Under the pieces are notes generated by a model. It saw nothing but the letters and a program-made list of their open reading frames with translations. It ran no database searches and had not been told where the DNA came from. Position numbers and translations under genes: made by a program. Source: Echinometra lucunter (Eukaryota; Echinodermata; Echinoidea; Camarodonta; Echinometridae). Taken from it: DNA of 64,000 nucleotides. The DNA is taken from assembly GCA_029962745.1 (NCBI GenBank), contig CM057151.1, positions 809,298 to 873,297 of the forward strand. Direction: 5' to 3'. Of the stretch, positions 24,931 through 35,773 are shown one piece after another (within the stretch, counting starts at the first letter, position 1; every line of letters starts with the position of its first letter).

Positions 24931-25550
24931 CTTTTCTTATGTACATCTCTATGGAAACTAATGATTGTGTACTATACATTAACATAAATACACGAGTCAT
25001 CCGCTAAGTGATAGATTGAGCGGAACATTTCATAATGTACAAATGATATGATAATATCATTCTCCTGAGGACGGTAAGAACATACTTAACGTCGAGAGTG
25101 GGTAGGTCCTTTTCAGGACCACACTCATCTTTAGGAAAGAATACGTGGTGTATCGTGAAGCCTTCCACTGCCAATATCGATATCATACAGACAATTGTTA
25201 AACAAACTTTCTGGGAGTATTAATGTCATGATTTAGACACCCCAATGGCTTCCTTACACTGAAGAGCTCGGTCGACATGATGTTTCTCGTTCGTCAATCT
25301 TTGGCATTTGGCGAATTCCTTTCAGGGTGAATAAGTTTCACAGTGTAATCGTTTAGTAAGTCAAAATTTTAATGAGTTTTTGTGTAATGATGCCCATTTC
25401 TAGCTACATAAAGGACATGAGATCGTATCTTTTTGCAAAAGATGAATTATAGTCTATTAGTCATCCTGATTTTTACCACTCTGTGTGTGGTTTTTGACAT
25501 GTTTTAGATTATAAACATATCCATTTATATTAATAAATGCAAAGGACATG
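24737..25550 (+). other. 3' UTR of the RING-CH ligase gene, with a candidate poly-A signal
   Basis: Noncoding DNA after the stop holds an (AT)n run at 24898-24926 and an AATAAA at 25532-25537, the most plausible polyadenylation signal. The true 3' end cannot be fixed by eye. Confidence 0.4.
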
Positions 25551-27480
25551 TTTTTATTTCACTACTTCATTATCATAAAAGCATTCCCAGGGAAGCTGTT
25601 TTCAATTCGTATGCATGGAGCTATGATAATGTAATAACCTTGCTCTGATAAAGTACAAACCATCACATGTCCATCTAATTCTGTCTGGTGATTATTAACA
25701 ATAGTCGATGAGAGTTTGATCCTATAGTTCACGATGAGTGATTTCCTCCAACACATCTCCCATGTGACATTCATCGTAGAGGCCATGTTGTAAATAGAGA
25801 ATGATACATCAATTGCAGGATAATGCAGACTTTTCAAAAATATGTCATTGCCCTGGAAAAGATCACAGTGCTCGCAGTTTAAGCAGACATTCGGACATTA
25901 GAACACTATTTAGGCAAATAGTGGAATATTTTCTTATTAAATACAATGTAGAAATATATAACATAATGCAACCGCATCATGATGGATTCGTATCACATCA
26001 ACAGCGTCATGTATTTATATGGTGCTCGATTGTTCATATTTTGTAGTTTGTCATTAGAAACCAAACTGTTCTATATAGTAAAAGCTGCACTGAAGTAAGG
26101 AAAGGAAAATTCTTTCTGTTATCGTGAGCTGTAAGATTCTTTAGATCAAACTTTGACCATTAGTAGGACTCTGTATGCAAAAGCACCTGAAATGAAATCG
26201 TATTAAGACATAGTTGACTTAAACTGCGAGCATTGTGATCTTTTAAACTTTGCAACAGAAGGTTCAGTACTCGTCCAGATGGGAAATATTAATAGTATAG
26301 CATTTCATCATAAGTTAGCATGTCTATTATGACGTGAAAACCTAAGTACAACATGTCTTGCTGAGGTCGATGTATATGTTTCCCGTGAGTAATTTTGTGT
26401 CATCGCAAATTAAGTCGTTCATGAGATTGTCTAAATGTTTGCTTTGTAATGTACCCATTGCAATTCTTCTTTTTCAGCGATAGTCTCTGTGTACATGATA
26501 AAAACTTATTTTAGCCAAAAAAGCTCAAATTATAGTTTGTTTGGAATCGTGAAAAGCGGCGAAAGATCTCCGAGTAGGCATGTGATCGCTTTCCTGATTA
26601 CCTGAAAGAATTTATATTTCCAGAGTATAATGATTGTAAGAACCGTCCTTGGAAATAATGGTTTCAAGGAGAGAGAAAGAATTCGGAGAAGCGAAGCTGT
26701 GTAAATTTCAAATGCGATGTGTTACACATTTCCTGGCCAGTAGAATAGGTAGTCCTGAATTTTTTCCGATGTTTCTCTTCAAAATTTAGTTCTAAATTGA
26801 AACTACTTGATTGTTGTATGATGAGTTGAGACGTAGTCGCACGGTTATACACGGGTAGGAAGGCCTGAGCCTATGTAGGCTAAGCACTATGCATAATTCA
26901 GTACAGTATCCTATATTTATACGCATTGTTTGCATATTTTCATAATAAACTGACAAGACCGATTAAGAGGTTTTTTTTTTCTTCTTTTATTTTACTTGGT
27001 GTTCATGAGACTAAAGAGGATTATTACTAAGGGATTTTTAAAAAATAAATCCTTTCCATGCAATCAATTCTAGTAGACATTAAGTATACTAGAATTTTAA
27101 ACAACTGAACTGGCAGATTCTTAATTTAGAGATGAAAATGTTTTGTCGTCTTTAAAAGAAAAATAACACATTTAAATCCCTTTTACTTTTACATGAAGCT
27201 GATTTATCAAAAATTAAAAATTAAAACAAAACGAAACAAAAAACACTCCCGGTAATGTAACAATGAATGCATGAATTCTCCAACCGCTGAGAAAACAGAT
27301 GTAATTTCTGTGGTATCGGTGCTTGAAAACTCGTCCAAGGCACCATGCTGCTAATTTAAGAACACTTTAGGACTACTTCAACCAAAATTAATTAACATAA
27401 ACAAGCCTTACAAACAGAGAAAGGTGGACTATCCATTTTAAAAAGTGAATTTCAACTCAACATTTTGTTATATCTAGTCA
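25551..27480. other. Noncoding intergenic stretch
   Basis: No gene recognised. ORFs of up to 91 codons occur on both strands but show no domain, splice sites or consistent codon use. Confidence 0.4.
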
Positions 27481-27640
27481 GTTAAGTATTGATTGATTGA
27501 TCGATTGATTGAAAAGGTGTTAACCATTTAGCAGCTCGAAAGCTGAATTGCATGGAATATACATACCGAAGCATAACATTACAAAGTAGAATACAATTAG
27601 GCAATTAGGTATACATTTTAGACATTCAATGATTATTTAT
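27481..27640. repeat. Diverged retroposon end with a GATT-rich tail
   Basis: 'gcagctcgaaagctgaattgc' near 27531 resembles 'gcagctagaaggctgaattg' near 7785. It is preceded by 'attgattgattgatcgattg', which looks like the tail of a minus-strand copy. A weak call. Confidence 0.35.
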
Positions 27641-27728
27641 ACCAGCTATGTACATTTTAAAATCATTTTGAAGAACTGAATCAGGAGGGAAAGAAAGAGT
27701 GAGCTGGAAGAACAGAACAGATATGTAG

Positions 27729-27731
<3 letters not shown>

Positions 27732-27773
<42 letters not shown>

Positions 27774-27815
27774 TGTGTGTGTTGTGTGGGGGGGGGTGTG
27801 TATGTGTGTGTGTGA
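27732..27815. repeat. (GA)n then (GT)n microsatellite
   Basis: About 19 GA units pass directly into GT/GGGT repeats. Confidence 0.9.
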
Positions 27816-27844
27816 GGAGGCAAGAATGAGAATAGTGTGATCAA

Positions 27845-29905
27845 GTTGGTTATGTAAAAGATAGGAACATTGGAGATGGTGTAAGATTAATAGATGATAT
27901 ATTATATCAATCTTATTTTGAAAACATTGGATATCTAATTACAGTTGACTTCGAAAAGGCCTTTGATTCTGTTTCACATGATTTTCTTTTTGATATCCTT
28001 AAACTATTTGGATTTGGTCAGTCATTCTGTTCGTGGGTCCGTGTTTTTGTACTCAGATATTAGTTGTGTTATGAATGGGGGTTTTTCTTCTGGTTATTTT
28101 AATATAAAACGAGGAGTAAGACAGGGGGATCCCCTCTCCCCATATTTGTTTCTGCTCTGTATAGAAATACTGGCTTTGGCAATAAGGAAAGACAGAAATG
28201 TTGAAGGAATTCAATTTGAGAACCATGAATTAAAACAAATTTTGTATGCTGATGATATATCACTGTTTGTTAAAATACGTACTCTCTAGAACGTCTTCAA
28301 TACCTTTTTGAAGAATTCGAGAAAATTAGCGGTCTAAAAATAAACAAAGGAAAAATTAATATTTTGTGGATGGGTAGGGATAATGACAGACCTCAGATAC
28401 AGTTGTTTGGGAACTTTGTTCAGCATATTAAAATTTTAGGTGTTTACTTTTCTCTAAATGTTATAATAAAAGAGGACATGAATTTCAAAGAAATTCTGAG
28501 TAAAATAAAAAGACTCTTGGGATGGTGGAAGCAAAGGGATCTCACACTTATGGGGAAAATTCACTTGTTGAAAACATATGCATTGTCAAGGTTAAACTTT
28601 GTTTCGTCACTTATAGTGGTTCCTCAGTGGTTGTATGCTGAAGTGGAAAACATCACATTTGAATTTTTATGGTCAGGAAAAGATCGTATAAAGAGAAATA
28701 TAATGTATCAGGATTACTCACAAGGAGGTTTAAAAATGATGAATTTTAAGTTTTTTGTAAAGTCTCAACGTTTGATGTGGCTTAAACGATTACTTTATGG
28801 AGAACGGGATGCAGGATGGAGGTTGTATTTTGATTTTTGTTTTCGATCAGTTGGAGGGAGATTTCTGTTTCTATGTGACTTTGACACTTCAAAATTAAAT
28901 ATAAAAATACCCCAATTTTATTCAGAAATGATGAAGGCTTGGCAAGACTTGAGGAAATATCGATATTCTGAAGATGAGGTTAATCCAATTATATTTAATA
29001 ATCAAAATATTTGTATCAGAGGTAAAACGATTTTTGACAAGGATCTCTTTAATAAAGGAATATTTAGCATGGATCAAATTTTTGATAATGGACACATAAA
29101 ACCTGTGACGTTTTTTCAAAATCTTGGTATTACTGCAAATCAACTTCTCCAAATAATAGATATCGCCCACGCTATACCAACAAGTTTGAAAAATTTTACT
29201 GGTTCGTTAAAGTTTAAAAAAATTGATTTCGTAGACTTTAGGATATGTATGAACATTGGAAGACAGGAAACAGATTTTGAGGTAATTAAATCAAAAACAG
29301 TTTATAACTTATTCATTACCAATCTACAAGAATTGTATAAATTAACACTCAGGGATGGTCACAGTGATTTTAGTTTTACTGATGTAGAAATTTGTAAATT
29401 ATTTGGATATATCAGAAGTACAACTCTTATAAGAAAACAAAGGGAATTTCAGTTTAAGCTTTTACATGGAGCAATATATACAAAAGAACATTTGAAGAGA
29501 TTCGGTTTTGTGGGGGATAATTACTGCTCATTTTGTTGTACACATACTGAATCATATTTTCATATATTCATGGACTGTTTAAAAGTTAAGCCTGTGTGGC
29601 AATTTTGTATTGATCAGTTTTGTTTAGTTGAATTAAGAACTATGAATTGGAGGGATACATTTTTAGGATTACCTGGAAATTCTAATAGAAATAAATGTGT
29701 TAATTCTGTTATTTTATTGATAAAATATGCTATTTTTAATTCAAGAGCTGAAGGCCGGTTACCCTCTTTCATTAAAATACAGAAATATATTACGGGTTGT
29801 ATAGAGGAAGAAAGTCGCCTGGCATCAAAATCAGGCAAGATAAGTTTACATATACAAAAATGGGATGAACTGAAGGTGAAAAGAGATTTGAATGTGAACA
29901 GATAG
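27845..29905 (+). pseudogene. LINE reverse-transcriptase ORF broken by two frameshifts
   Basis: The coding sense shifts frame near 28050 (after 'SWVRVF', before 'YSDISCVMNGG') and again near 28275-28290 (after 'YADDISLF', before 'LERLQYLFEEFEKISG'). From 28364 the frame stays open to the stop at 29905, a 513-codon stretch covering the thumb and the C-terminal Cys/His region. The breaks make the product nonfunctional, although the motifs on either side are well kept. Confidence 0.85.
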
Positions 29906-30473
29906 GATGTGTCTAGTGTGGTACGAGTGTCAATTTTGGTGTGAGTGTTGATGATTCAGTGAGTGTTGATGATTTTGTACTAGTTCTTTTCATTTCCCCC
30001 TTCTCTTGTGTCAATCTGATTTGCAGATTTTTTTTTTTTTACCCTATGTCAAAATTAAATGTTCATGAACATATTTGTATGAATGTTTGTTTATGTATGT
30101 GTATATGTGTGAGTGTGTTGGTTGCGGGGGTGTAAGTGTGTGTGAGTGGGTGTATATGTCAATGTACTTTTTCTTTCATTGTATGTAGAAGCTTAATGTA
30201 AAATATATTAGGGGTGCAACAATGATATCTTGATTTTTTTTTCTTTCTGCAAATCTTTCAATATTAATTATATGTATTATTAGGTTACATGAGGGTCGGG
30301 GCTGAGTTCATATATTCAAGGTATTTCATTCCATCATTATTTGCTTCAGGTTTTTTGGTAAATAGTTTTGTAATTTTTTATTGATATGAAATGAAGATTT
30401 GTCAATTTTGTTTATATTTATCTGAGTTTATTTGAATGAAATCCTTAATAAAAACATGTTGAAAAAAAAAAGT
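27845..30473 (+). mobile_element. L1/Tx1-like LINE, copy 2 (5'-truncated, frameshifted)
   Basis: The sequence opens inside the reverse-transcriptase domain, around 'VGYVKDRNIGDGVRLIDDI', and runs through the 3' UTR to AATAAA and an A-run at 30462-30470. Reverse-transcriptase motifs are visible: 'TVDFEKAFDSV' (catalytic Asp), 'RGVRQGDPLSPYLF' and 'YADD'. A C-terminal Cys/His segment follows. From 29374 on it is nearly identical to copy 1 at 10284-11448, differing by scattered substitutions, small indels and an (AT)n run. The high identity of two truncated copies points to fairly recent activity. The L1/Tx1 clade call rests on the 'F(L/F)WSGK' and 'GGLKMMN' type motifs and is an inference. Confidence 0.88.
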
Positions 30474-30996
30474 GAGGGGAGATATGGAGATAAGTATTAT
30501 GAGAGACATGATAGAGAGAAGAGGGAGAGGAATTAATAGAAACATGGAAGAGATGGGGCATGCAAAGAAAAGAAAAGCAGTGATAGAAATAATGGAATTG
30601 TATTTAATATGTACAATAAAAAAGTTTATCTATGTATTAAAATTCACATTGAGAATATATTGAGCATGTACATGTAATCATCATAATCATCATGATCATT
30701 GATTATTATTACTAGAGTGACAGAGGAAGAGATATGAGAGGGATAGAAGGTTGCGAGAGGTAAGGAAGATAAGAAAAAAACACCACAAAGGAAACGACAA
30801 GAGGGGGAGAAGGAATGAGAAGCATTAAACATTTAAACTTGATATAAAACATTTGTGATGTTTGTACGAGCACGAAAAATGCATGTAGGTATACAGACAC
30901 ATAATTGGAAACTATGCATTCATGAAAACACAGGACTGCAAATTATCCACCGGATCATGAGAACTTGAAATTTAAGATTGGGATGATTATTGTACA
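30474..30996. other. GA-rich noncoding stretch after LINE copy 2
   Basis: Purine-rich DNA similar to the GA-rich DNA to the left of the LINE (27680-27770), as if the LINE had split one GA-rich region. No gene seen. Confidence 0.4.
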
Positions 30997-31208
30997 CCCT
31001 ACAAAAGGATTGGTCAAAATAACCAATGTTTAGGTGAATATGTGTCCGACCGAAAAAATGGTCAAAACCAACCAAAATTTTGGTACATTTTAACCAATAA
31101 TTTGGTAATATTGACCATCATGTTGGTCAATCTTTACCAATTGTTTTGGTCGGACACATATTAACCAAAGGATTGGTCAAAATGACCAATCCTTTTTTAG
31201 AATGTAGG
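30997..31208. mobile_element. Foldback MITE with GGATTGGTCA motifs
   Basis: 'cctacaaaaggattggtca' at the left pairs with 'tgaccaatccttttttagaa' and 'tgtagg' at the right. Inside, 'tgtgtccgacc' (about 31048) pairs with 'ggtcggacaca' (31148-31158). 'ttggt' and 'accaa' recur throughout in both orientations, so the whole 212 bp can fold on itself. Noncoding. Confidence 0.7.
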
Positions 31209-31314
31209 AAAAGTCCAATGCACAGAATTTTTGATATACATTTTATATAGATATAACAGTGTAGGCCTATATAGGGTGTATAAAAAAGAAAATATTAAAG
31301 GCGAAGTGAGACAT

Positions 31315-31477
31315 GGGCACCGTTTCATGAAAGTTGTCAGCACTGACAAGTTTTCAGTCTCTGACAATTTCAGTAAAATCATTGGTTTTGATTGGCTGAG
31401 AAGCACTGGTCACTGACTGTTACTATGGTAGAGACTGACAACTTGTTAGTGCTGACTACTTTCATGAAACGGTGCCC
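31315..31477. mobile_element. MITE with GGGCACCGTTTCATGAAAG termini
   Basis: The left end GGGCACCGTTTCATGAAAG (31315-31333) is exactly inverted at the right end (31459-31477). The 163-bp body holds further inverted 'tcagcactgac/gtgctga' and 'agtctctgac/agagactga' blocks. No ORF. Confidence 0.85.
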
Positions 31478-31478
31478 T

Positions 31479-32615
31479 GTACAGATATAGATATACTAAT
31501 ATTCATGGAGGTAGATTATTTCTTTATAAATTTACTTTAGTTAAGTTACATTTAGTAGATCTATAGGGCAGGGCACTGTTACGACATAGTTCTACATTTA
31601 TATTGCAGATATTTGGGAGTGTTTCTTAAGGTCATGTAGGTTTTCTTTTTTTTTTGGGGGGGGGGGGTGTAGTCATTAAACACTATAAAATAGGCCAGTG
31701 CTCCGTCAACTAAGTACCATTCGCTGCAGAATAATTTCTTTTTCGATGGCCATTATGGTAATGACCTTTGAACTTCATGGCGCTCTAAGGATTTCTTCTT
31801 TACCCCCGCATCAAGGCCTCCCCTCAGTCTTTTTACCTTTCCATCTCCCAGAACTCATCAAATTCGTCAGTCTTATTACCTTTTTTTATTCCGTTCATTT
31901 TCAAAATATCATCTACGCAATAATAAAAAAGGTAAATATTTTAAGCAATTATATTAAAGAAAACCGTTCCAAAGCATAATATTTTCTTCTTATCGAGAAA
32001 AAAGAAGAAAGTATATTTTGCTATTGATATGTATGTTGTGAACACTAGCTTTCATATACTTACTGTAACGTGTATATCCCCACTTTTGAACTGTATCTCT
32101 CACGTTGGCGCCAGGAGTGTCATTTCTATAAGACATGCTGGCTGGGTAAAATATTTACTATTATTGTTATTATATCCCAGAATATGTGCAAACTTTTATA
32201 ATCATCAGATTTTGTTAAAAAGTATAAAATGAATTATCAACAATAACTCAAATCAACACAACATTTTACCGGTACAATCATTTGCATAGTGCTACTTAAT
32301 GGAAGTTTACACATAAGCTGTTTTCAAGAAGGAAAGAAAAAATGGAGGAAAAGGGCACCCTCCTAACCCCTAACCTGCCCCCATCAAAAACAAACAAATT
32401 AAAAATTCCCCGAACATCGTTTCACCTCCTCTCCGCCTCCGCCTTAAAGTCTTTCACTTAATGGATTCACCTGTCGATCAATCAAACTTTTAACATGAAC
32501 TTAATAATGATTGGTTGCATGCACTCTGACAAGTATATCGGACCATTCATCAGTTAATACCTAATAGTACTCGCAATCTTCGTTATACCAATTTACCTTC
32601 ATCATCCTACCACAT
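31479..32615. other. Noncoding stretch between foldback elements
   Basis: It holds a G-run (31657-31669) and AT-rich DNA. ORFs of 60-93 codons have no support. Confidence 0.35.
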
Positions 32616-33071
32616 TATATGACACCTGAATAGATCCCTGTCATTTGATTGGTTGTTTGATATTGATCATTTGTCCCATTGCACTATGACGTCGTCATTC
32701 GTGCAATATTGTGGCTCCATTTACCGTGCAATCTTGGATCCATACGATTTGCTCCGTTGCACGAACGCCGAGAGCCCGGCACACTACGTACGTAAAACGC
32801 TTGCGTTTGCAATGTGCATCATGAACAGCGCGCTAAATTGATTTATTGCGATTATATCTATTTTTAGGTGTCATATAAAACAAATAATGAATGTTTTTTC
32901 ATTCGTGCAATGGACAGAATATTTCATTCGGTGAAAGATGAAATTATTGATCCATTCAAGGAGGCGCAGCCGAGTTGAATGGATCATTTCATCTTTCACC
33001 GAATGAAATATTCCGTCCATTGCACTCATAAACATTCATTATTTGTTTTATATGACACCTAAAAATAGATA
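32615..33071. mobile_element. Nested inverted-repeat element with three shared termini
   Basis: The terminal motif 'atatgacacct' occurs at about 32618 (plus sense), inverted at 32866-32876, and again in plus sense at about 33051-33061. The right part (about 32853-33071) is a near-perfect hairpin with arms of about 95 bases around a short loop near 32965, pairing 'catctttcaccgaatgaaat' with its inverse. The left part is a 250-bp body bounded by the same termini. This looks like two related elements sharing one end. Confidence 0.7.
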
Positions 33072-33109
33072 AAATCGGTATAATGAGTCACAAAATTAAT
33101 GAGAGGGAT

Positions 33110-33430
33110 GTGGAGGACTGGGAAAGAGAGAGAGAGGAGAGGGGCAGTGAGAGGTGAGAAGAGAGACGACAGAAAAGGAATGAATGAGAGAAATGGGCAG
33201 GAAAGGAGAACGAGGGGAGAGGGGAGAAAGTTTTATTTTAAAGAAATTTCAGAAAAGTGACGGAGAGAAAGAGAGATGCCAAAAATATGGGAATGGTGGT
33301 GAAAGACTGGCCTAAAGCCTAAAAGGGGAAAAAGAGATAAAGAGAGAAAGAAAGAGAGAAAGAGAGAAAGAGAAAGAGAGAAAGAGAAAGAGAGAAAGAG
33401 AGTGAAAGAGAGAGAGAGAGAGATGAAGGG
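33110..33430. repeat. GA-rich/(GAAA)n low-complexity tract
   Basis: Purine-only DNA with AGAGAAAG units. A 150-codon minus-strand ORF across it is an artefact of composition. Confidence 0.85.
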
Positions 33431-33439
33431 GAAGCATTG

Positions 33440-33671
33440 CTGAGCAAAGGTGCGGAGCGTCAGTACAAGCGTGCGCATTTCTACCTCCATACCTACCGCT
33501 CCTGAATGGTAGAGTTGAGCTGTTGTGGGTGTGATGCCAACATTATTGGAACTGTGTGGCACTTGACCTGTTGAGCTCCGCATCACTCGCAGGTCCTCGC
33601 CAAGGAACAATTTTTCGGAAAAAACACATTGGATTTCAAGACTTTTCAGTTTCATGGTCATATTCTGCCTG
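33440..33671 (+). other. Candidate 5' UTR exon of the Ig/FN3 gene
   Basis: Normal-complexity sequence ends at a strong donor (CTG|GTGAGT, after 33671), and an acceptor (TTGACAG) follows 165 bases later at 33836, just ahead of the start codon. This would be a noncoding first exon. The left boundary is unknown. Confidence 0.4.
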
Positions 33672-33847
33672 GTGAGTAATAACATCTCTCTACACGGTCT
33701 ATCTACTGAATTCAGTAATATGACAACAATGAAAAATCATGTATGGTCATCTAAAAACATAAAATTCATTATGCTGGCAATAGCTGTTACAATCTTCTGT
33801 TCTTTGAAAAGTAATGAAAATGTATTCTGTTGACAGATCAGTTGTCT

Positions 33848-35707
33848 ATGAGAACAATGGATGCAGGCTTCCCATCGATGAGTAAGGGGACAAGGAATGA
33901 GATTTTGACGTCTCTTTTAAGTCTTTTCTTGGTCTTGCACAGCTCTGTAAGTCAAGGTAAGACCCTATTAATGATATTTTCTTAGTAAAGGGATAAGCCA
34001 TTATGATCCTGATGATATTGATGTTTTACTTAGAGATTTTTATCATGAAAACTCAATTCAGCGTTGTTGATTACCTGCGTTTTGAAAAAGAAGAAGGAGG
34101 AGGAAGATGAGAAGAAGTGGAAGGAAAAAGGAGGAGAAGAAGGACAGGAAGAAAAAGAAGAAGAAGAAGGAAGATTTTTTTGCATAGTGCATGTGAGATG
34201 AAAGCATTGTCAAATAAAACGTGTAAATGCCTCTTTACGCTACTTAAGATCCTCATTCAAACTAAAGCGAATTTCACTATATTTTCGCTCACGCCAGTGA
34301 TAATTCGATTTTGTTTTAGATTATATGCATTATATTGACGTCAAATTTCTTTCCTTATATACAGCAAATATGTTTTCTGTATTATGTATGATTTCTGTGG
34401 AAGTTTGTTCTCCAATATTTCAATTACTGGAGTCAAATCAGCCATACCAGGACCTTTGAAAAATTATGAATTAATGAATAAATTGATTATGCTTGAAAAA
34501 ATTCCATATCCTAATTTGTATTCATAATCTCAAATCAGTAAGATTTAATTTATGAATTTTAGTTGTAATATTCATTGTATCGTTTTCAAAGGTTTCAGTT
34601 TTGAAGACAAAATACTCTTTTTTTCCAATTTGTATTGATTATGAATTATGAATTTGAGGTGATGTTTTACTGTTGTTTTATTATCATCCTAATTTCCCCA
34701 ACTCTCACATTGCACTGTTACCATTAACATCGTTTAATTTCTGTTTTTATTTCATATAAGAATTGCTCACATTTTTTATTTGTTGGTATATAGAGCAATC
34801 CCTGTGTCCACACATCGGCCAGAATAGCAAGATTTTACATCAGGCCGAAGTGTCACACTTTTATGATGATCTGCACATTTCTGATTCCCAGTCCTCTTGT
34901 AAGTAACACACACCCACACACGTCTACTCACACCCTCACTGGAGAGCAGTGGTTTCTTGCATGAGCGATTGCAGTGAGCCTATAGGAGATAGAACTGTGC
35001 ATGAGTATATTTAGTCGCAGGCATTTATATAGTAAACAACAACAACAACAAATAATAATAATTTCTATTCAATTAATTACCCTACACGAACGGACTTGTT
35101 TGAAACCCTTTTCAAAGTCATTATATTTTGTGCATACAATTGGTGTACGCGTCTTTGGTTGAAAAAAAAAAAAGTCCATCTTATTTTAGACATTGCGTGC
35201 TTGAACGTGAAGACAGGGAAAGTGAAGAGAGGGGACAGCTGAAGTCGAATGTTAATTTACTATGCAGGAAATATGATTGTTAGGTTTATAATGTATGCAT
35301 AATTCAATGCTCTTTTCAGATAGTCATTATGTGGAAATAAACAGCAAGATAACTATAAATGGCAAGAACTGAATGACGAAGTGTAATATTCCTCTAAATA
35401 TATAGTGAAGATTCAGTTAGTCCCGAGTGTTTATCAAGCGGACATAGAAAAACAAAGAGCGAAAAATGATGAAATTAACGGTAAGAAATTTATTAATTAC
35501 TCATAAGAACTCAAACATTGGAGAAACATTAAAATGATTATGATAGCAACATCATTTGCTTTGTTGTATAACGCCATGTTCGCAAACGAATTAAAACAGG
35601 AAATATTGTGTATGAGAATACAACACAGTGAGGACTAAAGAGTTGAAAAAATTCAAAGATTACGTAAGGCTGTCACGAGTAAGACGGGAGTTGGTGAAAA
35701 GATAGAA

Positions 35708-35773
<66 letters not shown>

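Noticed and set aside
33233..33685. 150-codon minus-strand ORF
   Set aside because: Most of it is Ser/Leu/Phe from a GA-rich tract; the rest overlaps a likely 5' UTR on the other strand.
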